From: Paracoccus sp. (in: a-proteobacteria)
Lineage (GTDB): Bacteria; Pseudomonadota; Alphaproteobacteria; Rhodobacterales; Rhodobacteraceae
Assembly (NCBI GenBank): GCA_018056045.1
Contig: JAGPGI010000165.1
Span: 1-6,420 of the forward strand
DNA length: 6,420 nucleotides
Direction: 5' to 3'
This document shows, piece after piece, positions 1 through 5,546 of this stretch (positions within the stretch are counted from its first letter, which is position 1; every line of letters begins with the position of its first letter). The notes under the pieces were generated by a model. It searched no databases. It had not been told where the DNA came from and worked only from the letters and a program-made list of their open reading frames with translations. A program made the translations under genes and the position numbers.

Positions 1-234
1 GGTCAGCATCGCCCGCAACAGGCAGGCCCGGCAGATCTGGCCGCCATTCCATTCCTGAAACAGGTCCCGCTTGGGCGGCAGCGGGTCCGGGACCCGGATC
101 CCGCTCCATTCGAAATAGTGATAGGGTAGCTCTTCGCCGCTGACAGGCTCTCCGCACAATGTCTGCGTCGCCTTGTGAAAGGCCAGATGCTGCTTGCCGT
201 TCTGTTGGATCAGCAGAAACTGCCGCTGGATCAG
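1..234 (-). CDS. Hypothetical protein, partial, without a normal start codon
   Basis: This minus-strand frame is open from an in-frame stop at 276-274 to the left edge of the window. I do not recognise the family. From about 234 it reads as a believable protein (LIQRQFLLIQQNGKQHLAFH, later LPYHYFEWSGIRVPDP) and has a CxxC pair (ICRAC) near the edge, which could bind metal or form a disulfide. Its codons are G/C-rich at the third position, as in the neighbours. No ATG or GTG lies between the stop and the convincing part. The first TTG is at about 157, after about 25 good residues. The only early candidate is a CTG at 234-232, which overlaps the TGA of the preceding 70-residue gene by two bases and has no Shine-Dalgarno sequence. 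It may therefore be a coupled CTG start, the second half of a frameshifted gene, or a sequence error. The start given is provisional. Confidence 0.5.
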   Translation of the reverse strand, partial: MIQRQFLLIQQNGKQHLAFHKATQTLCGEPVSGEELPYHYFEWSGIRVPDPLPPKRDLFQEWNGGQICRACLLRAMLT

Positions 235-443
235 ATCGGCAGGTCGGGACGCTCGGGCAGTTCGCTGTCCCGATCAATTCGGTTCCTGTCGCGGTCAATT
301 GGGTAATGGCCGTTCGCGTCCCGCTCGCCCTGCGGGATATAGTTCGAATACAGGGTCTCATACACGCTGCCGGTGATCGACGAGTAATTCGCGCAGATCA
401 CCCCGCCGTCGGGGAAATGGATGCGCGCCAGCCAGTCACCCAT
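231..443 (-). CDS. Small hypothetical protein (70 aa)
   Basis: A 70-residue minus-strand gene of unknown function. The N-terminal half is hydrophilic to amphipathic and rich in aromatic residues (HFPDGGVICANYSS, YETLYSNY). The C-terminal half is strongly charged, with a run of Asp/Arg pairs (IDRDRNRIDRD). There is no signal peptide or membrane segment, so a cytoplasmic location is likely. The ATG at 443-441 is well supported: GAGGGG at 457-452 lies 8 nt upstream and overlaps the stop codon of the 100-residue membrane-protein gene, so the two are almost certainly co-transcribed and coupled. Its stop (233-231) falls where the next coding-like frame begins, one register back. The real product may thus be a longer protein of at least about 148 residues, broken here by a one-base difference. 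Confidence 0.6.
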   Translation of the reverse strand: MGDWLARIHFPDGGVICANYSSITGSVYETLYSNYIPQGERDANGHYPIDRDRNRIDRDSELPERPDLPI

Positions 444-450
444 GGCAAAG

Positions 451-458
451 ACCCCTCA
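451..458 (-). promoter_or_regulatory. Ribosome binding site overlapping an upstream stop codon
   Basis: On the minus strand the stop TGA of the 100-residue gene runs straight into GAGGGG, followed by an 8-nt spacer and the ATG at 443. This is a strong Shine-Dalgarno match at ideal spacing. It fixes the start of the 70-residue gene and implies translational coupling, because ribosomes terminating on the first gene sit on the binding site of the second. Confidence 0.7.
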
Positions 459-758
459 GCCATCGCCGCCGCCACCTCCGCCGCCTCCGCAATCACCGCC
501 ACCACCGCCGTCCGAGTAGGAGCCACCGGAATCGCCCACAAAGCCCGAGTCGCCGGCCCGTCCATCGCTTCGGCGCGGCTGCTCGCCAAAGCCGAAAAGC
601 ACCGTCAGGGGATAAAGCAGCCAGGGAAAGGCCATCAGGAACAGGCCGAACGACGGCCCCGAATCGCTGAACCAGCCCATAAGCGCAAAGATCAGCCCAA
701 GAATGCCAAGAGCGCGGGGAAAGAAGGGATTGGCGGGCAACGAGCCGAACAAAGCCAT
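456..758 (-). CDS. Small membrane protein with poly-glycine, cysteine-containing tail (100 aa)
   Basis: A 100-residue protein with three visible parts. Residues 1-14 form a short N-terminus (MALFGSLPANPFFP). Residues 15-58 are hydrophobic and fit two membrane helices, at about 16-31 and 36-57, joined by a short loop (SDSGPS). From residue 59 there is a hydrophilic tail that becomes almost pure glycine, with one cysteine at position 90 flanked by Gly5-Asp and Gly8. The ATG at 758-756 is chosen because GAGG at 770-767 sits 8 nt upstream; an in-frame extension further upstream runs through a non-coding, terminator-like region. Similar Gly/Cys-rich tails end some TPM-domain and TIGR04222-type membrane proteins, but those domains are absent here, so the function is unknown. 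It is probably co-transcribed with the 70-residue gene 12 nt downstream. Confidence 0.72.
   Translation of the reverse strand: MALFGSLPANPFFPRALGILGLIFALMGWFSDSGPSFGLFLMAFPWLLYPLTVLFGFGEQPRRSDGRAGDSGFVGDSGGSYSDGGGGGDCGGGGGGGGDG
458..512 (-). repeat. GGN triplet tract encoding poly-glycine
   Basis: On the plus strand this stretch is a run of CC-purine/pyrimidine triplets (ccgccgccacctccgccg and similar). On the minus strand it encodes the glycine-rich tail of the 100-residue membrane protein. Such low-complexity triplet tracts can change length by slippage in multiples of three, so tail length may vary between strains. Confidence 0.6.
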
Positions 759-830
759 GGCGAAAACCTCGCGGAACAGATCACGAAATACGCCGATCAG
801 TCTGCATTTTCCGCGGCCCGCGCCAAGGGG

Positions 831-863
831 AAACCGCCGCGCGCCGCAGGGGACGCGCAGCGG
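831..863 (-). terminator. Candidate intrinsic terminator after the peroxiredoxin-like gene
   Basis: Starting 7 nt past the TGA of the peroxiredoxin-like gene, the minus strand has the arms CCGCTGCGCG (863-854) and CGCGCGGCGG (843-834). They pair over 10 bp with one G-T wobble around a 10-nt loop. TTT follows (833-831), then CCCC and TT. The stem is strong but the T-run is short and interrupted, so termination may be partial. If it works, the small-gene pair at 231-758 needs its own promoter. Confidence 0.45.
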
Positions 864-870
864 GTGCGCC

Positions 871-1407
871 TCAGATTGCGCCCTGATATTCGCCGCGTGC
901 CGGATAATCGTGGGCAAAGGCGAAATCCAGCGCGCCGAGCAGTTCGGAAAAATGCGGCCGCACAAAGGGCATGGTCTGGACCGAGCAGTAATACAGCGTC
1001 TGCTGCGGCGTCACCATGAAGAGGCCGGGTTCGGAAAACAGCGCCGGTTCCTCGAGACCGATCGAGGTGACCCCGCGCGAGGCCGAGATATAAAGCCCCC
1101 ATTCCCGCGCCTTGGCGATGGTCAGGTCATACCCGATCCGCAGCTTGCCGCCGCCGATCTTGTGGGCCATGGCGCGGGCGCGATCCTGCCCGTCGGAACT
1201 GACCGCGATGGTCCTGACGCCGCGCTTGGCGAAATCATCCACACGCTTTTCCAGCTCCGTCAGGTAGCTGGCGCAGATCGGGCAATGCAGCCCGCGATAA
1301 AAGCAGATCACCGTGCCGCGCTCGGACCGCTCCGAAGCCAGATCGAATGTGCCGTGATCCAGCGTCGGCAAGGTCAGGTCGGGGGTTTTCTGGCGGGGTA
1401 TCAGCAT
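871..1407 (-). CDS. Peroxiredoxin-like (AhpC/TSA, thioredoxin-fold) protein
   Basis: A 178-residue protein of the redoxin/AhpC-TSA superfamily. After a short N-terminus (PDLTLPTL, residues 9-16) comes the strand TVICFYRG followed by LHCPICASYL. The cysteines are C42, expected to be peroxidatic, and C45, in a CxxC arrangement, with R38 nearby. Later parts of the thioredoxin fold are visible: TIAVSSD (67-72), the YDLTIAKAREWGLY segment (93-106), and MPFVRPHF with R150. No signal peptide is present, so it is cytoplasmic. The likely role is thiol-dependent peroxide reduction, or a related disulfide reaction. Two ATGs are possible. The one at 1416-1414 directly abuts AAGG with no spacer, whereas the one at 1407-1405 has AAGGA 8 nt upstream, so 1407 is preferred (the longer form would be 181 aa). 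It is divergent from an AraC-family gene that may regulate it. Confidence 0.88.
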   Translation of the reverse strand: MLIPRQKTPDLTLPTLDHGTFDLASERSERGTVICFYRGLHCPICASYLTELEKRVDDFAKRGVRTIAVSSDGQDRARAMAHKIGGGKLRIGYDLTIAKAREWGLYISASRGVTSIGLEEPALFSEPGLFMVTPQQTLYYCSVQTMPFVRPHFSELLGALDFAFAHDYPARGEYQGAI

Positions 1408-1415
1408 CGAGTTCA

Positions 1416-1420
1416 TCCTT
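1416..1420 (-). promoter_or_regulatory. Ribosome binding site deciding the peroxiredoxin-like start
   Basis: AAGGA on the minus strand lies 8 nt before the ATG at 1407. It overlaps the alternative ATG at 1416-1414, which would have no spacer. This spacing favours the shorter product. Confidence 0.55.
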
Positions 1421-1433
1421 GCGTCGGTTTCTG

Positions 1434-1460
1434 TTGCCCCGAGGGATAGCCGTTGATAAT
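1434..1460 (+). promoter_or_regulatory. Candidate promoter of the AraC-family gene
   Basis: TTGCCC (1434-1439) and GATAAT (1455-1460) resemble -35 and -10 boxes with a short 15-nt spacer. GATAAT matches the -10 consensus at five of six positions. A transcript from here would start near 1467 and leave a short leader before the ATG at 1486. It would also place the alternative starts at 1453 and 1459 inside the promoter. This is a reading by eye; no upstream box with ideal spacing was found. Confidence 0.3.
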
Positions 1461-1472
1461 GTCAGGAAAATC

Positions 1473-1490
1473 TGAAATTCATGATATGAA
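1473..1490. promoter_or_regulatory. Candidate operator between AraC and peroxiredoxin-like genes
   Basis: Three alternating half sites lie in an AT-rich patch: TGAA (1473-1476), TTCA (1478-1481) and TGAA (1487-1490). They form two nested perfect palindromes, TGAA-A-TTCA and TTCAT-GAT-ATGAA. The patch spans the proposed AraC start codon at 1486, so a protein bound here could block the gene's own expression and affect the divergent gene. The cognate protein is inferred from position only. Confidence 0.4.
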
Positions 1491-2259
1491 CACCGAAACA
1501 CGCGCCATTGACCGCCTGTCCGCCCTAATGGCCCGCTTTCAGCTTGTCGTCCGGCCCTGCATGGACGCGGCAGGGAATTTCCTGATCCTCGGTGCGCAGG
1601 GCGAGCCGGATCCGACCTCGCTGCTGCTGAATGCCGATGGCCGGCCCGCGCATCACGACCCAGCCACGGAAACCGTCCTGCTGCGGGCCACGGTCAGTTG
1701 GGGCGGGCACGAGAACCCGCTGCTGGCCGCCCTGCCCCCGGTGATCCGCCAGCCGCTGGCCGGGGCCTCGGGGTTCCGCGCCATCACCGAGCTGATGCTG
1801 GCCGAGATCACTGCCGCGCGCTGCGGCGGGGCCTCGGTGCTGAACCGGCTGGGCGAGGTGCTGATCGTGCGGCTGCTGCGCCTGCAGCTCGAGCAGGGCT
1901 CGACCCGGCCCGGCCTGCTGGGCGGGCTGGCCGATCCGCGCCTGAGCCGCGCCATCGTCGCCATGCATGAACGCCCCGGCCATCTGTGGCGCGTCGAGAC
2001 GCTGGCCGACGAAGCCGGGCTGTCGGTCAGCCGCTTTTCGGAACTGTTTCGCGACAGGGTGGGCATGCCGCCGCTGGCCTATCTGCGCAACTGGCGCCTG
2101 ATCCTTGCCCGACAGGATATCGAGGGCGGCGCCCGCATCCAGAGCGTGGCGCGGCGCTACGGCTATGGTTCCCCCGAGGCGCTGAGCCGGGCGATCTCGC
2201 AGGCTTACGGCACAAGCCCGCTGCAATTGCGCAAGGCCGGTGCCGGTCCGGGCGGCTGA
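1486..2259 (+). CDS. AraC-family transcriptional regulator
   Basis: A DNA-binding regulator; the C-terminal AraC/XylS double helix-turn-helix spans about residues 148-250 of a 257-residue product. The first HTH is around VETLADEAGLSVSRFSELFR, followed by the linker PPLAYLRNWRL. The second is around IQSVARRYGYGSPEALSRAI, ending SPLQLRK. Both are canonical. The N-terminal part resembles the sensor region of cupin-containing AraC proteins (LLRATVSWGG, LLAALPPVIR), but it is only about 145 residues long and I cannot trace a complete cupin barrel, so this may be a shortened sensor. The ATG at 1486 is preferred over TTG 1453 and ATG 1459, because the bases between are AT-rich with atypical codons and contain promoter- and operator-like signals. 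However, 1486 has only a weak ribosome site, while GAGGGA at 1441-1446 suits 1453. The gene is divergent from the peroxiredoxin-like gene and convergent with the efflux operon. Confidence 0.9.
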   Translation: MNTETRAIDRLSALMARFQLVVRPCMDAAGNFLILGAQGEPDPTSLLLNADGRPAHHDPATETVLLRATVSWGGHENPLLAALPPVIRQPLAGASGFRAITELMLAEITAARCGGASVLNRLGEVLIVRLLRLQLEQGSTRPGLLGGLADPRLSRAIVAMHERPGHLWRVETLADEAGLSVSRFSELFRDRVGMPPLAYLRNWRLILARQDIEGGARIQSVARRYGYGSPEALSRAISQAYGTSPLQLRKAGAGPGG

Positions 2260-2280
2260 ACCGCCCGCGATGCGCGGCGG
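2250..2280. terminator. GC-rich hairpins between convergent genes
   Basis: Two mutually exclusive stems share one segment. GGGCGG (2250-2255) pairs with CCGCCC (2261-2266) across the AraC stop codon. CCGCCCGCG (2261-2269) pairs with CGCGGCGG (2273-2280) around an ATG trinucleotide loop, with one bulged C. The gap between the convergent stop codons is only 24 bp. No T-run follows on either strand, so a bidirectional terminator is plausible from position but unproven. Confidence 0.35.
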
Positions 2281-2283
2281 CGC

Positions 2284-3381
2284 TCAGCCATCATTGCCCA
2301 TCACCGCCGCGCCGGGCGTTCCGGGTGCCGCCGCACCCTCGCGGGCGGTCGAATCCTGATCGACGGTCACCACCACCGACAGGCCCGGCTCAAGATATTC
2401 CGACTGCTCCTGTCCGGGGTCGATGCTGATGCGCACCGGCAGGCGCTGCGTCACCTTGGTAAAATTGCCGGTCGCGTTCGAGGCCGAAAGCAGGCTGAAC
2501 TCGGAGGCGGCGGCGGGCGAGAAGGACTCGACCCGGCCGGTAAAGCTGCGGTTCTGCATCGCATCCACCGTAAAGCTGGCATGGTCGCCGACATTGATGC
2601 CATGAAGCTGGGTCTCGCGGAAATTGGCGATCACCCAGATATCGTTGCCCACAAGGCTGACCAGCGCGGTGCCGGCGGTCGCATATTGGCCCAGCCTGAC
2701 GCTGACCTGCCCCAGCCGGCCATCGGCGGGCGCGCGGATCACCGTGTTCGACAGGTCGATCTGCGCCAGCTCCACCGCCGCCCTGGCCGAGGCGATCTCG
2801 GCCTGTTTCGCGGCCAGCCCGACCTGCGCCCCGTTGACGTTCTCGCGCGCGACGGCGATGGCACTTTCGGCCTGGGTGACGGCCGCCTCGGCCTGATGCA
2901 GCGCCAGTTCGGTCAGATCGGCCGAACTTTGCGCGGTCACGCCGCGCGATTGCAGGGCGCTGGCGCGGTCCCAGTTCGATTTCGCGGTCGCGAGCGAGGC
3001 CTCGGCCGAGCGGCTCGCGGCCTCGGCGGATTGCTGGCCGGCCTGCGCCGAACGCACGCTTTGATCCTGGATCTTCAGCGCCGCCTCGGCACCGGCCAGG
3101 GCTGCCTGCGCCTGCGCCAGCCTCTGGCGGTATTGGCGGTCATCGATCCGGGCGATGATCTGCCCCTCGGTCACCGCCTGGAAATCCTGCACCTCGACCG
3201 CCGCGACATAGCCCGAAAGCTGCGGCGCGATGCTGGTGACCTTGCCGCGGATATAGGCATTCTCGGTCTGCGGATGGGTGGATTGAAAGGGCGGCAGATG
3301 CCAGGCGAAAAGCACGATCAGCAGGCCGGAAAGACCCGCGACAATGGCGATCAGCGTGGGAATGAGGTGGTTTCGGGTCAT
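2284..3381 (-). CDS. EmrA-like HlyD-family membrane-fusion (periplasmic adaptor) protein
   Basis: A 365-residue periplasmic adaptor for a drug or small-molecule efflux pump. Residues 8-29 form an N-terminal membrane anchor. ENAYIRGKV (40-48) leads into the first lipoyl half (TSIAPQLSGYVAAVEV to IIARID, 49-80). Residues about 84-205 are an alanine- and glutamine-rich alpha-helical hairpin that would form a coiled coil. The second lipoyl half is NTVIRAPADGRLGQVSVRLG (212-231). The beta-barrel domain follows (WVIANFRE, 249-256), then the hallmark of EmrA-type adaptors, FSLLSASNATGNFTKVTQRL (295-314). The length fits the family. The start lies 1 nt after the stop of the MFS transporter gene, so the two are translated together. 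In E. coli emrAB the adaptor comes first; here it is last. It should link the inner-membrane transporter to an outer-membrane channel encoded elsewhere. Confidence 0.93.
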   Translation of the reverse strand: MTRNHLIPTLIAIVAGLSGLLIVLFAWHLPPFQSTHPQTENAYIRGKVTSIAPQLSGYVAAVEVQDFQAVTEGQIIARIDDRQYRQRLAQAQAALAGAEAALKIQDQSVRSAQAGQQSAEAASRSAEASLATAKSNWDRASALQSRGVTAQSSADLTELALHQAEAAVTQAESAIAVARENVNGAQVGLAAKQAEIASARAAVELAQIDLSNTVIRAPADGRLGQVSVRLGQYATAGTALVSLVGNDIWVIANFRETQLHGINVGDHASFTVDAMQNRSFTGRVESFSPAAASEFSLLSASNATGNFTKVTQRLPVRISIDPGQEQSEYLEPGLSVVVTVDQDSTAREGAAAPGTPGAAVMGNDG

Positions 3382-3382
3382 G

Positions 3383-5080
3383 TCAGTGGCTCGGCGTGGA
3401 ATTTGGGGCGGATGAGGGGGCGGGCGCGGAAGCCGGCGCGGGGACGCTCGGGGCGGGCCACCAACGCGCCATCAGCCAATCGCGAAACAGGTGCAAAAGC
3501 AGCAGGCACAGCGCCGCCGCCGCGACCAGCGCGGTCAGCAGATAGGCGTCATTATAGGCCATCACATAGGCCTGATTGCTGGCGTCCTGCGCGATCAGCG
3601 TCAGCGCCTGCGCCTTGCGCGCCGCCGCATCGGCGATCTGCGGCGCAAATGTGGCGGCGCGATGGGCGATCTCCTGCAGGGTCAGCGGATCGGCGGTGGT
3701 CAGTTCCTCGCGCATGAGCTGCAGATGCAGCGCCTGCCGGTGGTTGATGAATGTCGTGAACATGCCCGAGCCGATCACCGCGCCAAGGCTCTGGGTCGAG
3801 ACAAAGACGATGATGAAGCTGAGGATGTAATTCGGACCCCGCGCCAGCGCCGACATCAGGCCGCGCATCATCGCCGGCGCCAGAAACAGCGCGCCGGCAC
3901 AGGCGATCATGCCTTGGCTCAGCATCATCTGGGCAGGTCTCGTGTCCATGGTCGACTTGCTGTCCATCCACGCGCCCGCCGCCACCAGCGCCAGCGCGAT
4001 CAGGTGAAACAGCGGCAGGCGGCGCGGCGTCATGAAGGGTATCAGCAGCAGCGCGCCAAGGATCGTCCCGGCCGCGATCACCTCGAACAGCGGCACAAGC
4101 TGGTCCTGAATCACGCCAAGCGCCTGAAACATCCGTGGCGCGCCCGAGCTTTGCTCGGAGAGGATCAGCCGAAAGATCAGCAGCGTCACCGTCAGGTGCA
4201 GCATGGCAGGGCTGGCCAGCCAGCGGATATCCAGCAGGGGCGCCTTGCGGTTCAGCTCGATCACCACCGCCAGCGTCAGCGTGACGACGGCCATGGCCAG
4301 CGTCCAGCCCAGCCAGGGCGTATCGGTCCACCAATGGATCGACCCCATGGTGAAGACCGCCGTCAGCCCGCCGAACCCCAGCGCGATCAGCAGCCAGCTG
4401 ACGATGTCCAGCGCCGCGATCGCCTTGATCCGGGGCGCCGAGGTCAGCGGCAGGTAATAGACCAGTCCCAGCGACACCGCCGCCATGCCCAGCGTCAGCA
4501 AGTGCAGCGCCTGCCAGCCCGCGCCCTCCATCAGGGCGGGCGAGATCATCCGCGCCAGCGGCGTTCCCAGCGCGGTCACCGCCAGCACGACCGGCAAGGC
4601 AAGCTGCATCTTCCATTTCGGCGACAGCGTCTCGAGCATATACATGAAAGCCAGCGTCGAAAGCGGCGCCGAGGCCATCCCGGCCAGAAACTGCAGGACC
4701 AGCGCCGAGCGCATGTCCGACACCGCCAGCGCCCCCAGCGCCACCACCAGATAGATGACGATGGCCACCTCGGCAAAGCGGCGCAGCCCGTATTGGGTGC
4801 GGATCTTGATCAAAAGCAGCGGCATCGAGGCGCGCGGCGCCATGAAGGCCACCATCAGCCATGTCGCCTGCGTGGTGGTCGCGCCCAGATCGCCAGCGAT
4901 CTGCGGAATATTCGTGGTCACAAAGCCCTGCGCCAGACCCTGCGTCAGACCGATGATGATCGAGGCCGCGATATAAGCCAGCGCCACCGGCAGGCGATAG
5001 GACGGCGCCGCCGGCGGTGGCGCGGCGGCCGGGGCCTGATCGGCAACCGGCGATGCGGCAGTGGAAACGGCCGCGCTCAT
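3383..5080 (-). CDS. DHA2 (EmrB/QacA-type) MFS efflux transporter
   Basis: A 565-residue inner-membrane, proton-driven exporter of the 14-helix DHA2 drug:H+ antiporter type. A Pro/Ala-rich cytoplasmic N-terminus (1-29) precedes the first helix (YRLPVALAYIAASIIIGL). TTNIPQIAGDLGATTTQATW (55-74) is the typical loop after helix 1. Helices continue to about residue 532, followed by a Pro/Ala/Ser-rich tail (542-565). The segment NHRQALHLQLMREELT (446-461) and the later QAYVMAYNDAYLL (503-515) are typical of the EmrB-type C-terminus. Motif A after helix 2, usually GxLaDrxGrrr, is degenerate here (LLLIKIRTQYGLRR, 88-101), which marks a divergent subfamily. The ATG overlaps the stop of the MarR gene (ATGA), so expression is coupled to the regulator. 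The substrate cannot be read from the sequence. Confidence 0.93.
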   Translation of the reverse strand: MSAAVSTAASPVADQAPAAAPPPAAPSYRLPVALAYIAASIIIGLTQGLAQGFVTTNIPQIAGDLGATTTQATWLMVAFMAPRASMPLLLIKIRTQYGLRRFAEVAIVIYLVVALGALAVSDMRSALVLQFLAGMASAPLSTLAFMYMLETLSPKWKMQLALPVVLAVTALGTPLARMISPALMEGAGWQALHLLTLGMAAVSLGLVYYLPLTSAPRIKAIAALDIVSWLLIALGFGGLTAVFTMGSIHWWTDTPWLGWTLAMAVVTLTLAVVIELNRKAPLLDIRWLASPAMLHLTVTLLIFRLILSEQSSGAPRMFQALGVIQDQLVPLFEVIAAGTILGALLLIPFMTPRRLPLFHLIALALVAAGAWMDSKSTMDTRPAQMMLSQGMIACAGALFLAPAMMRGLMSALARGPNYILSFIIVFVSTQSLGAVIGSGMFTTFINHRQALHLQLMREELTTADPLTLQEIAHRAATFAPQIADAAARKAQALTLIAQDASNQAYVMAYNDAYLLTALVAAAALCLLLLHLFRDWLMARWWPAPSVPAPASAPAPSSAPNSTPSH

Positions 5081-5508
5081 CCCCGGCGGATCCGTTCAGC
5101 ATTCGCGGCCATCTGCGCCAGCACGCGGCGGGACGTGGCCAGATCCTCGGCGGGGATACCCTCGGCCAAAGCCGCCTCGACCTCGGCACGAAAGGCCAAA
5201 AGCGGCTCGATATGGGCTGCCTCGGTCAGAAACACCGCATGCTTGCGCCCGTCCTCGGCCAGCGGGCGGCGCTCGGCCAGACCCAGCGCCTCAAGCGCGT
5301 CGAGCTGACGTTTCAGCGTCGGCGTCTCGATCTCCAGCAACTGCGCCATCTCGGCCTGACTGGCGCCCTGATTATGGCCGATCACCGCCAGCAGCCGGGC
5401 GCGGGCATAGGTCAGCCCCTGCGCCCGCACGCGCAGCTCGAACCCGGCGCGAATGGCGCGGGTCAGGTAAAGAATGGTCTCGAACAGGGTCGCGGGACGC
5501 CGGGACAT
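5077..5508 (-). CDS. MarR-family (SlyA-like) transcriptional regulator
   Basis: A 143-residue winged-helix regulator, about the usual MarR length. Helices at about 8-45 form the dimer interface. The HTH follows: SQAEMAQLLEIETPTLKRQL (50-69), with recognition helix TPTLKRQLDALEALGL. The wing is RRPLAEDGRKHAVFLTE, with D86 and R88 at the conserved DxR position. The IExPxLxRxLDxLExxGL pattern is strikingly like SlyA. The C-terminal helices (100-140) complete the dimer. The ATG at 5508-5506 is chosen because a longer frame starting at TTG 5568 would run through the operators and a -35-like box with AT-rich, atypical codons. No Shine-Dalgarno sequence precedes 5508, so the message may be leaderless or weakly translated. 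It overlaps the transporter gene by 4 nt and is the likely autorepressor of the operon, relieved by ligand binding. Confidence 0.9.
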   Translation of the reverse strand: MSRRPATLFETILYLTRAIRAGFELRVRAQGLTYARARLLAVIGHNQGASQAEMAQLLEIETPTLKRQLDALEALGLAERRPLAEDGRKHAVFLTEAAHIEPLLAFRAEVEAALAEGIPAEDLATSRRVLAQMAANAERIRRG

Positions 5509-5513
5509 AATTG

Positions 5514-5525
5514 TTAGCTTGCTAA
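5514..5525. promoter_or_regulatory. SlyA-type operator 1
   Basis: On the minus strand this is TTAGCAAGCTAA, a perfect 5-2-5 palindrome identical to the published SlyA consensus site. It ends 5 nt before the MarR start codon (5508), so a bound repressor would cover the ribosome-entry or transcription-start region. Confidence 0.75.
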
Positions 5526-5534
5526 TGGATTTCG

Positions 5535-5546
5535 TTAGCTGGCTAA
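5535..5546. promoter_or_regulatory. SlyA-type operator 2
   Basis: The plus strand reads TTAGCTGGCTAA, the same palindromic arms with a different central pair. Its centre is 21 bp from operator 1, two helical turns, so two dimers would lie on the same DNA face and could bind cooperatively. The flanks are also shared (GTTAGCT-N-GCTAAT in both). Confidence 0.75.

Noticed and set aside
458..512. Triplet tract considered as a CRISPR or tandem-repeat locus
   Set aside because: There are no repeat-spacer units; it is codon-level low complexity that encodes poly-glycine.
759..965. N-terminal extension of the 100-residue membrane protein to residue 169
   Set aside because: The extension runs through the terminator-like hairpin and the end of the peroxiredoxin-like gene. 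A good ribosome site supports the internal ATG at 758.
159..1019. Long plus-strand open frame (286 codons) opposite the small-gene region
   Set aside because: It is rich in Arg/Ala/Gln with no recognisable domain and overlaps, on the opposite strand, genes that have good ribosome sites and believable proteins. It is a GC-rich antisense shadow.
2581..3717. 378-codon plus-strand open frame antisense to the HlyD gene
   Set aside because: It has no domain and a biased composition, and it covers the end of one real gene and the start of another.
3491..5308. 605-codon plus-strand open frame antisense to the MFS transporter
   Set aside because: It consists almost entirely of Arg, Gln, His and Gly, the typical product of reading a high-GC membrane-protein gene backwards. 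The minus-strand transporter explains the region.
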